A stretch of DNA of 64,000 nt from positions 42,243,681 through 42,307,680 of the forward strand of contig NC_088786.1 in NCBI RefSeq assembly GCF_949628265.1, given 5' to 3'. A program made the position numbers and the translations under genes. The notes beneath the pieces were generated by a model that worked only from the letters and a program-made list of their open reading frames with translations, was not told the origin of the DNA and ran no database searches. Shown in pieces: positions 21,301 through 32,711 of the stretch. Origin of the DNA: Cloeon dipterum (Eukaryota > Arthropoda > Insecta > Ephemeroptera > Baetidae). Numbering within the stretch: position 1 is the first letter of the stretch; each line of letters begins with the position of its first letter.

Positions 21301-24300
21301 TGAAGTAAACATATTTAAAAATATCTTATTTACGTGGGTTAATTCTTTTTAATATATAGGGTTGGAGATTTGTCAGCAAGAAAATATGATAACAAGAGTT
21401 TGAGTGATTTTGACATTACGAACAGAGGGATGGACAACCCGTTAATTACCCAGACGATCAAATTAACCGGAATTGCCCTCTTTTTCGAGCAGTTCCGTGC
21501 GCTCTTAGTGAAAAAAGTTACCTTCTCCAAGAAACACTGGTTCCTCCTGCTTCTTCAGGTACGTCCTGAGTTTAAGTATTCGTCTACAAAACTACTGATA
21601 GTTGCTTGCAGGTTCTTCTACCTATTTTGTTATCTGTGACTGCGGTTTTGTTGTCATATCCTGGCGAGGAGGTGGTCCATGACTCCAACTCTACGATGCC
21701 CTTAAATCTGGGATATTATAGCTCAGATGGCACTTTGAAGGTGCTATACGAAAGTGATTCTTCTAATCAGACAGAACTATTCGCGAAAACCTTCGAAGAG
21801 AACTTGCGAGGGAAAGCCAATGCAATTAAAGTATTTCCTTCATTTATAATTTCTATTAGATAATTAATTTTCTGTCAGGTTGATGAGCTTCAAGAAAAAT
21901 TAATTGATATTGGAACCAAAAGCCTTACGGATTACCTATTAAACTACATCGTTGCAGCGAAAATCACTTCTGAAAATGAGGCCCTGAAAGTCACCGGCTT
22001 CTATAGTTTTTCCACTTCACATTCCGCACCAATTTCTTTGAATTTGATGTCAAACGCATTACTGAACTACCACCTTCCATCAGAGTACCAAATCTCAACC
22101 GGAAACCAGCCAATCCCACTCAAAAAAGAATTTGAGGTACAACTTTAAATTTACTTTAAAATTCATCTTGAATTTTTGTGTTTCAAAAGGGGAAGAAAAT
22201 CAGTTATTATAGTTTAGTCGCCGCAACATGGCTGGGGCTTGCACATCTTGGCTGGATTTTCGCCACCTCTATCAATCTGATTCTGCCTCTTCAGGAAAGG
22301 GTTCTCGAATCAAAGCAGTTACAGGTAATGAATTAAAATCTTAGGTGAACTAGATTCAAAACTGTTTCTATATAGATGATGACCGGCTGTCCTGCGTATC
22401 TGATTTGGCTGAGTTATTTTGTGATTGACGCGTTGATCAGCTCGGTCGTGGCCATTCTCGTCCTTGTTGTGGTATACCTGGTTGACACGTTGCACATTTT
22501 TACCTCCGGACCTGCACTGGGTATTTCGGTTTTCTCAAGTTTTGCTCTCAACTAACCTAAATTTTGCAGGAGTTTTGTTAAGCATTTGGTTGTTGAATGG
22601 ACTGTGTGGAACGATGTTCGCTTACTTCATCAGCATGGTGTCGGATAGTGTCCCCTCTGCATTCAGCCTCATTACTATTCTATCCATTTTTATTGGCAAG
22701 TTTTATTTATTAGTTCTATCTTGCTTGCAATATTATACATCGATTAATTGTATAGGTATAATCATCAACTTTGTCATTTTGGATTTGGAATCTGCGATAA
22801 CACCAATAAAATACACAGTAGCTGTCAAAACGATTTCCGGCCTGATTCTGCCACATTCTACCCTGATTTCAAGCCTCTTTCACTTCTCTGGAACGGCCGC
22901 TTACAACTCGATTTGCAAAATTATACCTGAATCGGAAAAAAAATCAATTTGTGATTTTGGGTCGCCTTTTTTCATGTGCTGTGGTTAGTGCCGAAATAAA
23001 AATATGTTAATTCCTAATTTAAATTAAATAATTCCAGAGAGGCTATGTGAAAATATGTGCTACCAACCTGCTTCGTACATCTGGCGCGACAAAAATTATG
23101 AAGGACCCTATTGGCCTGTTAAAGCTGGAGGAATCGGCCAAGAACTTATCTGTTTCACAATTGCAATTGTCTTTTGGGGCACTATAGTCCTCATGCTCGA
23201 CTCCGGCTACTCCAATCGTATTTTTGAAACGGTTCACAACAATACTGAACAAATAAGGCCAACAGTCGAGGCTGACGGCAATCAAGAAGACGAAGACGTG
23301 CGCGAGGAGAGGAAACGAGTGGACAAAAATTTCGAAAGTGAGTCACAAATTAATGTATCAAAGTACATTAACAACATTGTTTCTGTCTTTCTGGTAGGTC
23401 CAATTGCAGATTCAGTCCTTGCTGTAAAATCGCTACAAAAACGGTTCGGGCAGAAAGATCGCTTCTTTGCAGTGAAAGGCGTGAGTTTCAGGGTGGAGCG
23501 TGGCGAGTGTTTCGGCCTGCTCGGCGTCAACGGCGCTGGAAAGTCGACCACGTTCAAAATGCTCACAGGGGCTGTTCGTCCCACCAATGGCGATGCTTCG
23601 CTCAGACAATTCACACTCAAGAGTGAACTACGCAAATTTTTGACAGGAATCGGCTACTGTCCTCAAACCAACGCACAGCTTGGAGTCCTGACTGGCAGGG
23701 AAACTCTGCACTTGTTCGCTCGACTCCGCGGAATGCCCAGAGACCAAATTAAAGAAGGTAATGAATTTAGAGGATGGCACCGCAGGATTAAAATAATTTA
23801 CCCACCAAGTGTGCTCAAGTAGCAGCAAGAAACCAGAAAGAGGCGCCTCCTGTTGACAGATCCGAACACTAAGAATTAAAAAATAAAATTTCAGTGGTGA
23901 ACAAGTGGTTGGTGGCTCTCGGTTTGATGGAGTACGCGAACAGACCGGCTGGGACCTACAGCGGAGGCAACCAGCGCAAATTGAGCGCCGGAATTGCCCT
24001 GATTGGCGAGTCTCCAGTCGTGCTCCTCGACGAGCCGACAAGCGGCGTCGATCCGGCTGCCAGGAGACAGCTTTGGCAGGTGCTGGCCTCGTGCCAAAAG
24101 GCCGGACAGTCGATTGTCCTCACGTCCCACAAGTAAAAAATAATAACCAAATCTTAGCTATTAAATAAAATCGAATATCGAATTCAGCATGGACGAGTGT
24201 GAAGCTCTTTGCTCGAGACTTGCCATCATGGTCGCCGGAAAGCTGGTTTGTCTCGGGCCGATCGGCCACCTGAAGAACAAATTCGGACAGGGCTACACCC

Positions 24301-24661
24301 TGATGGTGAAGGTCCAGATGGTGGTCTCAAATAACGACGACGAGGCAACGTCCCTTGCAGTCACGCAGCTGTCCAATCTGAAGAACGACATCCAGATGAA
24401 ATTCGCACCGTGCGAATTGATCGACGAGCATATCGTGAGTCACATTTTTTTAATCGAATGATATGCTTCAAACTCTTGATTTTCTAGGGTTTTCTGCACT
24501 ACCAACTCAAGGGAACCGGAAGGAAGTGGGCTGAAATGTTCAAGGAAATGCAGAGTTTGAAGAACATGCACACCATCTTGGAGGACTACACTTTGAGTGA
24601 GACAACTTTGGAGCAGTTGTTCCTGTCGTTTGCACAGCAGAGAGACCCAATTATTAATTAG
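18324..24661 (+). CDS. ABC transporter, subfamily A (full transporter)
   Basis: Complete 23-exon gene, 1684 residues, all phases consistent. Exons: 18324-18624, 18686-18892, 18963-19228, 19284-19518, 19574-19738, 19789-20007, 20060-20451, 20509-20664, 20717-20788, 20838-20976, 21031-21304, 21360-21558, 21612-21830, 21879-22136, 22190-22324, 22376-22520, 22570-22695, 22756-22983, 23038-23337, 23398-23757, 23895-24132, 24188-24434, 24488-24661. Each half has one N-terminal helix, an extracellular loop, a helix bundle and an ATPase. Half 1: Walker [11 protein letters not shown] at about 529, signature LSGGMKRK, Walker [17 protein letters not shown]. Half 2: GVNGAGKST at about 1388, signature YSGGNQRK, Walker [17 protein letters not shown]. 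This layout is that of ABCA lipid exporters (ABCA3-like in insects). The substrate cannot be read. The donor at 22696 is GC (ATTG|GCAAGT). Confidence 0.93.
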
Positions 24662-24935
24662 GGCTTTCATTTGATTAAAATTTGTGGTATTTTCTGTAAT
24701 GGTTAAAAGTGATTGATAGCGTCGTCATAATATCTTCAAAAGCCTGTCTTTCTTCAAGGTCTGATTTTCTCGGCTTCTCTGATCATTGAGAAAAATTTCT
24801 TTATTCTGTGCAATCTGCAGCAGGTTTGTCCAAATCTTTTGTTTTTATTTTGTTCCCAGACATTTGTCAAAAGAACATATGCGATTTTTAATTTTAAATT
24901 AATAAATCTTTCATTTAAAAAATGATTCCCTATTT
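24662..24935 (+). pseudogene. Relic of the 3' end of a BTB gene
   Basis: Positions about 24715-24900 match the last codons and 3' flank of the BTB gene at 55165-55360: AATATCTTCAAAAGCCTGTC, CTTCTTCAA.GTCTGA, TTTCTTTATT.TGTGCAA, GCAG.GTTTGT. Only this tail remains. It sits just upstream of the first zinc-finger unit, as do similar tails at about 43400 and 47260. Confidence 0.7.
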
Positions 24936-25039
24936 ATTTCCTGTCTTTCAACTAATCAACAGATTTAAATCTGAACAAAATATGCGCGTGCATAGTTATG
25001 CAAATTTAATAGATTTCACCCGTCATTGACCGTTGTAAA

Positions 25040-26736
25040 ATGAAACGTGTGCCACCTGGCTCTCGCGCCTCATTTAAAAAGCATCTCCCTTTTGCTACTC
25101 TTTATAAAATAAATCAATATCGTGAAGAGCTGAATGTCTCTCAGAAAGCAATTCGAAATATGCGCTTTGATGGGCTGGAAAACGTCGATGACAAAGAATC
25201 GTTCGAATTTTTTCTGCTGTACTCGTTGTCAGTGAGGCAAATTCTCTTCTCCGGGCAACACAAGCGTTGCGACTTCTCTCGTCCGTGGAAGATTTTAGTC
25301 TGAGAGAATGGGTCGGAAGAAAGGAATACCGAGGAAAACCACAACCTTCGACACTGACCATCAAAGGTAAATTCTTAAACGAGCTTTAAATTTTTATTTA
25401 TTTAATCCTCAAACTTTCAGTTCAGAGTCAGAAGCTGGGGAAGTGAGGCAAATTCAAGAAACACCAGCGTCACAGCTTGGTGAAACCCCACTTGATCTGA
25501 CGGGTATGTTTTTTTATTCAACCAGCCTATTTTTACATTTAAACGCTGTCCACGTCAATATTAATTGCAAATATTTGCACTACTATTTTAAAAGTCGTAT
25601 TAAATCACTTTGTCGAACCGAAAATTATTATTGCAGTCCGAACAGGCCAGACCCAATTCTTGAGGAATGTTCCCGATGTTTCAAAAGAGTCTAAAAGTCG
25701 TCAAGATAGACGATCAGCCCGAGACACCTCTTCTAATTTTGGAGAAATGCAGCTGCCGAAAAGACCAAGGATGGAGGATCAAGAAGACAAAATTCTTGAC
25801 CCATCAACAAGTACTGCTCATTGTAAGAAGAACATTCATTCTTATAATTTCGGTTAACTAAATAATTTGGTTAAAAGTGTCTTATAACCTGCCTGGACCT
25901 TCGAGCGGTTCGAATCAATCCCGGATTGAGGGTGTTTTTCAACTGACTCAAAATTCAATTCCAAGAGCAGGAAGCATCCAGCAAATGCTTCTGCAGAAGC
26001 CGCTCCAGCAGGTTCCATCAACTTCCTCGCATAATTTTGCTGGAAACGCTGGCGATGAAGGTAAAATTAAAATTTATTATTTTCTAGCATTTTTTAAAGT
26101 CAATAGTTTAACAAAGATGATAGAATAACAAAATTATCATTTAAAGTTAAATAAAAGATGCGAATTTCCATTTATTTGCAGCGATTCCAAGAGGTAAACC
26201 TTCAGCAGAGAATGTCGGACTTTCCCACGGGGCTTATGAACAAGGTACAAATCGTTCCTGAGGTTTTAATTTTGTCCTCAAAAATCGAATGGCACAATAA
26301 GTTTCGTCATTTCACTTTTCCAGGTGAACCAAAGCGTTCCAAGGAGGTACAGTGTCCATACTGTTCGCATGTATCGTCTAATATATATGGTTGGCGTAAG
26401 CATCTAAAATCTTATGATCATGATCATTTGAAGTTTTGTGATGTGTATCCTTGTGGACGAGAGTTCGATACTGATCAAGAGTTGGAAAAACACAAAAGTG
26501 AAGATCACACTGATGCAGAAATCAAGAATCTGACAATTCCGGTTGATATGATTTACTGCCCGTTCTGTCAAACGTTTCAGCCTGTTGATATAAACCAATA
26601 TGGCCACGTCTACAGCTATCATTCTCGTCCTAAGGGGCGAGATGTCATAATGTGTCAATTACATTCAAAAAATATGTACTTCAGAAACGCGGAGGAGAAG
26701 GAGCAGCACGACGAGACAGTGCACAAGAACCATTAG
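25040..26736 (+). pseudogene. Zinc-finger unit 1 (frameshifted first exon)
   Basis: Exons by homology with unit 6: 25040-25366, 25426-25503, 25637-25822, 25878-26060, 26182-26244, 26324-26736. The first exon encodes YREELNVSQKAIRNM and FEFFLLYSLSVRQIL, then carries a 5-bp insertion (TTCTC, about 25244) relative to unit 6, so the frame stops at 25303. From exon 2 on, the frame is intact: disordered linker, then the C2H2 exon with CPYCSHV, FCDVYPCGREFDTD, CPFCQTF and an altered fourth finger CQLHSKN. A product from a downstream ATG is possible, so pseudogene is likely but not certain. In intact units the family looks like nucleic-acid-binding nuclear proteins, which is inference. Confidence 0.65.
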
Positions 26737-26739
26737 GGG

Positions 26740-28399
26740 TTCAAAGAGTCTGCGGTTCCTTTTTAACGAGCTCAAACTTTAGGTTTAAGAATCCCAATGT
26801 AGATGCAAAAGTTTGAAAAATGAATCTTTTGTAAATGCCGATATATATTTATGATCGATTTATTAACTTGTGCGGTACACTCATATACAATAAAATATAA
26901 AATTTGATATAAATTAATCCCAACTAAAATCTTCCTTTTGATTAATGAAAACACAAATTTAAAGCAAAAATGCATATTAATAAGCAAATTTTAACATTTG
27001 GAGGACCCTGGAGGATCTGGTGTTTAGATTTAATCATAAAAGTTTTTCGAGTCCATAGAGTAGCTATTATATTTAGTGAGTTTGAGAATCACTTTCAAGC
27101 TGTGATTTGAAGAAAGTTTCATTTTCTTTTACATCATCTGAAAATTCTGCAATATTTTAATCGGGGAAACATAACCTACCAGCAGTGTTCGTTTTTTATT
27201 TTTACGCGCCAAAGACCGTTAAAGAAATCAACGCGTCACCGACTTACCTGCCACCTGGCTCCACGCCCTGAGTTAATCGAAAGAACCTTCAGTATTCTGG
27301 GTGTCGCTACGAAAATCAGGTGATTTTGAGAGGGAACTCTGAGCGATCAAATTGGTGAGGCTAAAAAGCATTTTTATTTGATTTTAATTAGGCTTTCACC
27401 GTTCCATTATCTGATTAAATTAAAATAATTTTGTTGTTAAAACAAATATTTAGTTGAAAATGGTGATAATCCATTTTAAGAGAATTTTTTAAGTCCCATT
27501 TGTGAGTAAAAAAATTAATTTGGAACTTCGGGCACTCAGATACAGTAAAGATTCACTGAAAAAGGTTACATTACCTTCTCTGCAGGAATCTGTTTATAAA
27601 AATTAATTTTATCAACCTATGCCTGGAAATTATATTCATACGCGGAAATAAAAAGAATTCAATTCTCCAAGTATTCGGACCCTATGGGAAAAAAATCGAA
27701 AAAATCAGCAAAAATATAGGTTACACGAATTTTCAAATGGGAATATCTGCGACCCTGATAGTAACTCGTGTCTACAATCATTGAGTTACCAGCATCGTAA
27801 GTTTATTTTAGCTAAGAGTGAGGACCGAATTAATTATTTTAAGCGAAATATTTTGACTTGGAAAAACATAACCTACACGTGCAGTAGTTGAGCATTTTTT
27901 ATTTTTACGCGCCAAAGACCGTTAAAGAAGAAAAGGCGTCACCGACTATCCTGCCACCTGGCTCACGCGCCCTGAGTTAACCGAAAGAACCTTGAGTATT
28001 GTGGCTGACGCTACGAAAGTCAGGTGATTTTGAGAGGGAACTCTGAGCGATAGAATTGGTGAGGCTATAAATCCACATTTATTTCGTTTTAATCAGGCTT
28101 TAAACGTTCCATTATCTGATTAAAATGTTAGATTTCTCGAATTGAACAAAATACCCAATCAAAAGTATAATTCAGGGATCCATTTTTCTCTGTAATTTTA
28201 GACGCTTTATAAAACTATTGATTTCCAATTTTTAAAAAGATTTATTATTGATAAATTCCTTTTAATGATATTTTAATAATTCGAATAAGAAATTGAACGG
28301 CGCATGATACACGATTATTAGTGCAACCACAAAACTAAACAAAAATATTATTTCAGAACTGTATTTTAAGAGCCGAGTTGTCGTCCAGGCGAATGTTTG
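26740..28399. other. Upstream region of unit 2 with two promoter/5'-exon modules
   Basis: Non-coding. Modules lie at about 27200-27354 and 27905-28058, about 700 bp apart. Each has GACCGTTAAAGAA, a CCTGCCACCTGGCTC block, GAACCTT.AGTATT, GACGCTACGAAA and AGGTGATTTTGAGAGGGAAC, and ends at a GTGAGG donor. They could give alternative first exons that splice to AACTGTATTTTAAG at 28358, just before the unit 2 ATG. Confidence 0.55.
27200..27354 (+). promoter_or_regulatory. Repeated promoter/5'-exon module, copy at 27.2 kb
   Basis: One of about eight copies in the array (27.2, 27.9, 33.5, 34.8, 38.85 diverged, 39.6, 47.6, 52.1 kb). The strong conservation up to a splice donor at 27355 (ATTG|GTGAGG) and its place before each zinc-ribbon exon suggest a non-coding first exon with its promoter. 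Transcription start is not proven. Confidence 0.5.
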
Positions 28400-31300
28400 A
28401 TGGCGGCCATTTGCAAAACGTGTAATAGAAACCCTTTGCAAGCGGGTGGAAATTCCTGCGCGGATTGCTCATACCCGTGGTATGGAATTTTTTCTTTTGT
28501 TAGTTTTGGAATGAATTTTAAACAAATATGTTTGCAGGAATAACGAAAACCCACCACCACCATATCCTGGTACAGATTACCAAATAAAATTAGTGCAGGA
28601 AGCAGAAAAATCATTTATTTTATTTTCTTTCAGCTGAGCAGCATGAGGTGCCATTCAATCCAAGGCAAGGTCAGATGCCATTCAATAATCAATTCGTTCC
28701 ACCTCAATCTGCTTCCCGATCAATGGAACCAATTAGACAGCCCCACATCTTGCAACCGCAGCAATATCAAACAGGCAAATGTTTTTCTTCTTTTCCTCTG
28801 ATTTTTTAATGTGTATAATATGAATCCGATTTCAGCTTCCTCCAGTCATTATGACGTCACATCTTCTTCGAATGCGAATTACAGTGGAAGTTTGATTGCG
28901 AATCCAATCTATGAAAACCAAAATCAATACTATGGTAAATTAGTTATAAAAACTAACTCTTGACACTCGTACGGCAACCCAAATAGAGCTTTTCGTTTCC
29001 CATATTCAGACGCCATCTTGCATTTGCGCAGTGCGAACGTATTTTATCGCACATCTGGACCCCGCTGAACATCCATATATATTTATTGGTCTAGACTAAA
29101 AAGAAAATATTTAAAAACTTGTTTTGAAAGACTACGGAATTAAGAAATAATCTTAATTTACTCAACTTAATCTAGTTGCCAAACCTAGTCTGTCATTATA
29201 TTTGTACAAAGATGATTAATATTGAATAATAGAGATTTCTTCTAGAATACTGCAACTTTCTGGATTAAAATGTCTACAAAAATCTATAGAACCACGTTCA
29301 CTCTCTTTCTGCTTTTCTAGGAAAATCGATTCATGAAGTATCGCTTGACCTGCATTATATGGACGAAGTTCAACTACCAGGCACAGCTGAACCAAAGAAA
29401 TTGCAGAATAACTCGAGTGGCCAGAGTCAAGGTTTCGAGCAAATATATTCAGTTGGACAATGTTCCCCTTCAAATCCATCAGAATTTGTGCCTAATCCTA
29501 CCATCCGAAATTATGCAAATGTCCATCATAGTCATGCAAACCAAGGTGTGTATTTTTTGAGTAATTATATTTCTGAAAAGACATCAGCGGCAGAGAGATA
29601 AAGGCCGACGAAAATTGCTGTTTAAATTTGTTTAACAATTTGTTTGATGTTATTTGTGAAGAATCGCACCTCTCTAGATCAGCATTAAAATTACTTTTCC
29701 AGACACAAGAAGCATGCAGGTCCCTCAGAGCTTTAGCCAAAGGATTATCCACCAGCCGATCGAGCATCCTTATCCTCCAGCGCATTCGCAAAATGTTCCC
29801 CCAAATGCTGTCCAAGAAGGTAGAATAGTTCATTTTTATCTCAATAAACATAATCGATTTCGTCAAATAACTCAAAAAATGGAGTGAACAATTTTAATAA
29901 TTTGTATCTCGTGCACCATTTCAAAATAAAATTCCAGGTGCCGCAAGCATTGCTTTCCAGCAAAGTCAGATTTCTAAGCACTACGACCAAAGTTCATTTC
30001 ATCTGCCACAACAAGCACCTTACGTCGCTCAAGCTAGGGGATCTCAAGTTCCGCAACATTACGCGTCTTGTGAATTCCAAAATGGTACATTTTTATTATT
30101 TAAACTTGCTTTGAAAAATATTATTATTCATTTTATTAGACTCCATCGGTTTACAACTAACAGTCAATTAATTACAAATTTATTTATTATAATGGAATGC
30201 TTGAGATAAAGTTAAAGGTTTTTTGACACATTTTAGCAAATGGTACATACTAGGAAGCTTTGAAAAATATGATAATAAAATCAAGTGTTATTTGGAGAAA
30301 TTTTCTTTTTATATTTTCTTCAGTTTTGATTCCTGAATGAATAATAAATGTTTTGTCTAGCGGCCTCTGACAAGCGTGGAACTTCTCTCGTTTGGAAAGG
30401 ACCCTCCCAACCTACCCAATATTTCTCTCCAAATCAGGGAGCAGTAGGAAGCATGAATCTGCAGCAAATGGCTGCTCAGCAGTCACCCCTGCATGGTCCA
30501 CGAGGTTTCCCTCTAGCGCAGCTCCCATCCATTTCCTTTTTTCAGGCCTTGCAAAATGTGGTTGGAAACGCTGCTACCATTGATGGTAGATTAAATTAAT
30601 AGCATTAATGAACAAATATTTTCAATCGAAATCTCTTGAGTCAAAATGGCTGAAAAGATGGCAGAATTATCAAAATATTCCTTTAAAAGTTATTAAAAAC
30701 TCAAATTCAAGCCCCCGTTTCAGCAGATAAAGTCAATTTTTTCCAAAGGATTGCATTTAAAATTGCTTTTTAAATTTGTTTAACAATTTGTTTGATGTTA
30801 TTTGTGAAGAATCGCACCTCTCTAGATCAACATTAAAATTATTTTTCCAGACACAAGAAGCATGCACCAGGTCCCTCAGAGATTTCACCAAAGGAATTTC
30901 CACCAGCCGATCCAGCTTCCTTATTCTCCAGCGCATTCGCAAAATGTTCCCCCAAATGCTGTCCAAGAAGGTAGAATAGTTCATTTTTATCTCAATAAAC
31001 ATTATCGATTTCGTCAAATTACTCAAAAAATGGAGTGAACAATTTTAATAATTTGTATCTCGTGCACCATTTAAAAATAAAATTCCATGTGCCGCAAGCA
31101 TTGCTTTCCAGCAAAGTCAGATTTCTCAGCAGTACGACCAAAGGTCATTTCTTCTGCCACAACAAGCACCTTACGTCGCTCAAGCAAGGGGATCTCAAGT
31201 TCGCAAACATTACGCGTCTTGTGAATTCCAAAATGGTACATTTTTATTATTTAAACTTGCTTTGAAAAATATTATTATTCATTTTATTAGACTCCATCGG

Positions 31301-32711
31301 TGTACAACTAACAATCAATTAATTACAAATTAATTTATTATAATGGAATGCTTGAGATAAAGTTAAAGGTTTTTCGACACAGTCTAGTAAATGGTATGTA
31401 CTAGAAAGCTTTGAAAACTATGATTATAATTTGTATACAAAATAAGTTATATGTGGAGGAATTTTTCTTCTAATATATTCTTCAGTTTGGTTTATTGAAT
31501 GACCAATAAACGTTTTTGTCTAGTGGCCTCTGACAAGCGTGGAACTTCTCTCGTTTGGAAAGGACCCTCCCAACCTACCCAATATTTCTCGCCAAATCAG
31601 GGAGCAGTAGGGAGCATGAATTATTTCCAGCAAATGGCTGCTCAGCAGTCGCCCCTGCATGGTCCACGAGGTTTCTTTCCAGCGCAGCCTCCATCCACTT
31701 CCTTTTCTCAGGCCTTCCTAAATGTGGCTGGAATCGCTCCAATCATCGATGGTAGATTAAATTAATAGCATTAATGAACAAATATTTTCAATCGAAATCT
31801 CTTGAGTCAAAATGGCTGAAAAGATGGCAGAATTATCAAACTATTCCTTTAAAAGTTATTAAAAACTCAAATTCAAGCCCCCGTTTCAGCAGATAAAGTC
31901 AATTTTTTCCAAGGGATTGATGTGCGAGACACAAAACACGTTTGTCTATCTTTTCTGTACTTATCAGCTAATACATATTTTCCGAACCAAGCATATTATT
32001 ACCAACAACAAACACAGAACCAAGTTGCAACAAATCAAAATTATCTGCTCTCTCCTCAAGTTGCAAAAGCGGTATAAATCGGAATTCTTGTAAATTCTAA
32101 AATTATTGAATTTCCAACACATTTTTAGGAAATCCTGCTGCTCAAACTGCAAGATCTTCCCAAAGTAAGTAAATAATGGATGAATAATTTCCGTTTTATG
32201 ATTTTAGTGGTACATCGACAGCTAAATCATTAACGTTTCTCTTTATTTTCCCTTTCCAGATGCATCGAAGGATGATTATAAGTTGCAGTGCCCTTACTGT
32301 GTAGTTAAATGTTCTGCTAAAAATTTGCGAACACATATTTCTACCCGGCACAACAATTTGCACTTTTGCATGGTTTACTATTGCGGACGAGATTTCGGAA
32401 CAGCGGAAGAGCTGGAGCATCACATAGAGAAGGATCACAAGGAAGGAGACAGAGGGAAAGTGTTGAAGAAGGGAACTACAAAAGAAAATCCTTCTACAGT
32501 CTGTCCGTTCTGCGAAAAATCACTAAAAGTAAATGGCATTCACAGCCACTTCTCGTCTTGTGAAGCACGACGTGGTTCACCATTAAATGACATTCAAATG
32601 TGCGAATTGCATCTCCCCTGCAATATATACTTCAGAAACGCGGATGATAAGAAGAAGCACGACGAGAAAGTGCACAAGAACCATCGTGGATTTAAAAAGT
32701 CTAGCTCCTAG
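28400..32711 (+). CDS. Zinc-finger unit 2: zinc ribbon, disordered linker, four C2H2-like fingers
   Basis: Exons: 28400-28479, 28538-28569, 28634-28774, 28836-28934, 29321-29545, 29703-29819, 29938-30084, 30361-30585, 30851-30970, (31090-31236), 31524-31751, (31968-32071), 32129-32164, 32260-32711. It begins MAAICKTCNRNPL..CADC, a C-x2-C...C-x2-C ribbon. A long Q/N/S/P-rich linker follows. The last exon has CPYCVVK, FCMVYYCGRDFG, CPFCEKS and CELHLPCNIYF...H..VH. Nearly all exons are phase 1-1. Two exons are doubtful: 31090 lacks its AG (ATTCCAT) and 31968-32071 ends 2 nt out of phase. Skipping both keeps the frame. The donor at 28775 is GC. Family and target are not recognised. A short upstream ATG at 28393 overlaps the start. 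Confidence 0.7.
28970..29100. repeat. Repeat with GCGCAGTGCGAAC, shared with 48620-48770
   Basis: The intron sequence AGACGCCATCTTGCATTTGC followed by GCAGTGCGAAC and CATCTGGACCCCGCTG is repeated at about 48665-48730. Both lie in the same intron of paralogous units 2 and 8, so it was copied with the segmental duplication. The unit 8 copy has an extra 150 bp after it. Confidence 0.6.
29640..31770 (+). repeat. Tandem duplication of a three-exon block inside unit 2
   Basis: The stretch about 29620-30760 is repeated at about 30765-31900 with high identity in exons and introns alike. It includes the exons beginning DTRSM, GAAS and AASDKRG. A single unequal exchange of about 1.1 kb explains it. 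The second copy of the middle exon has lost its acceptor AG (31087-31088 reads AT). Confidence 0.8.
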
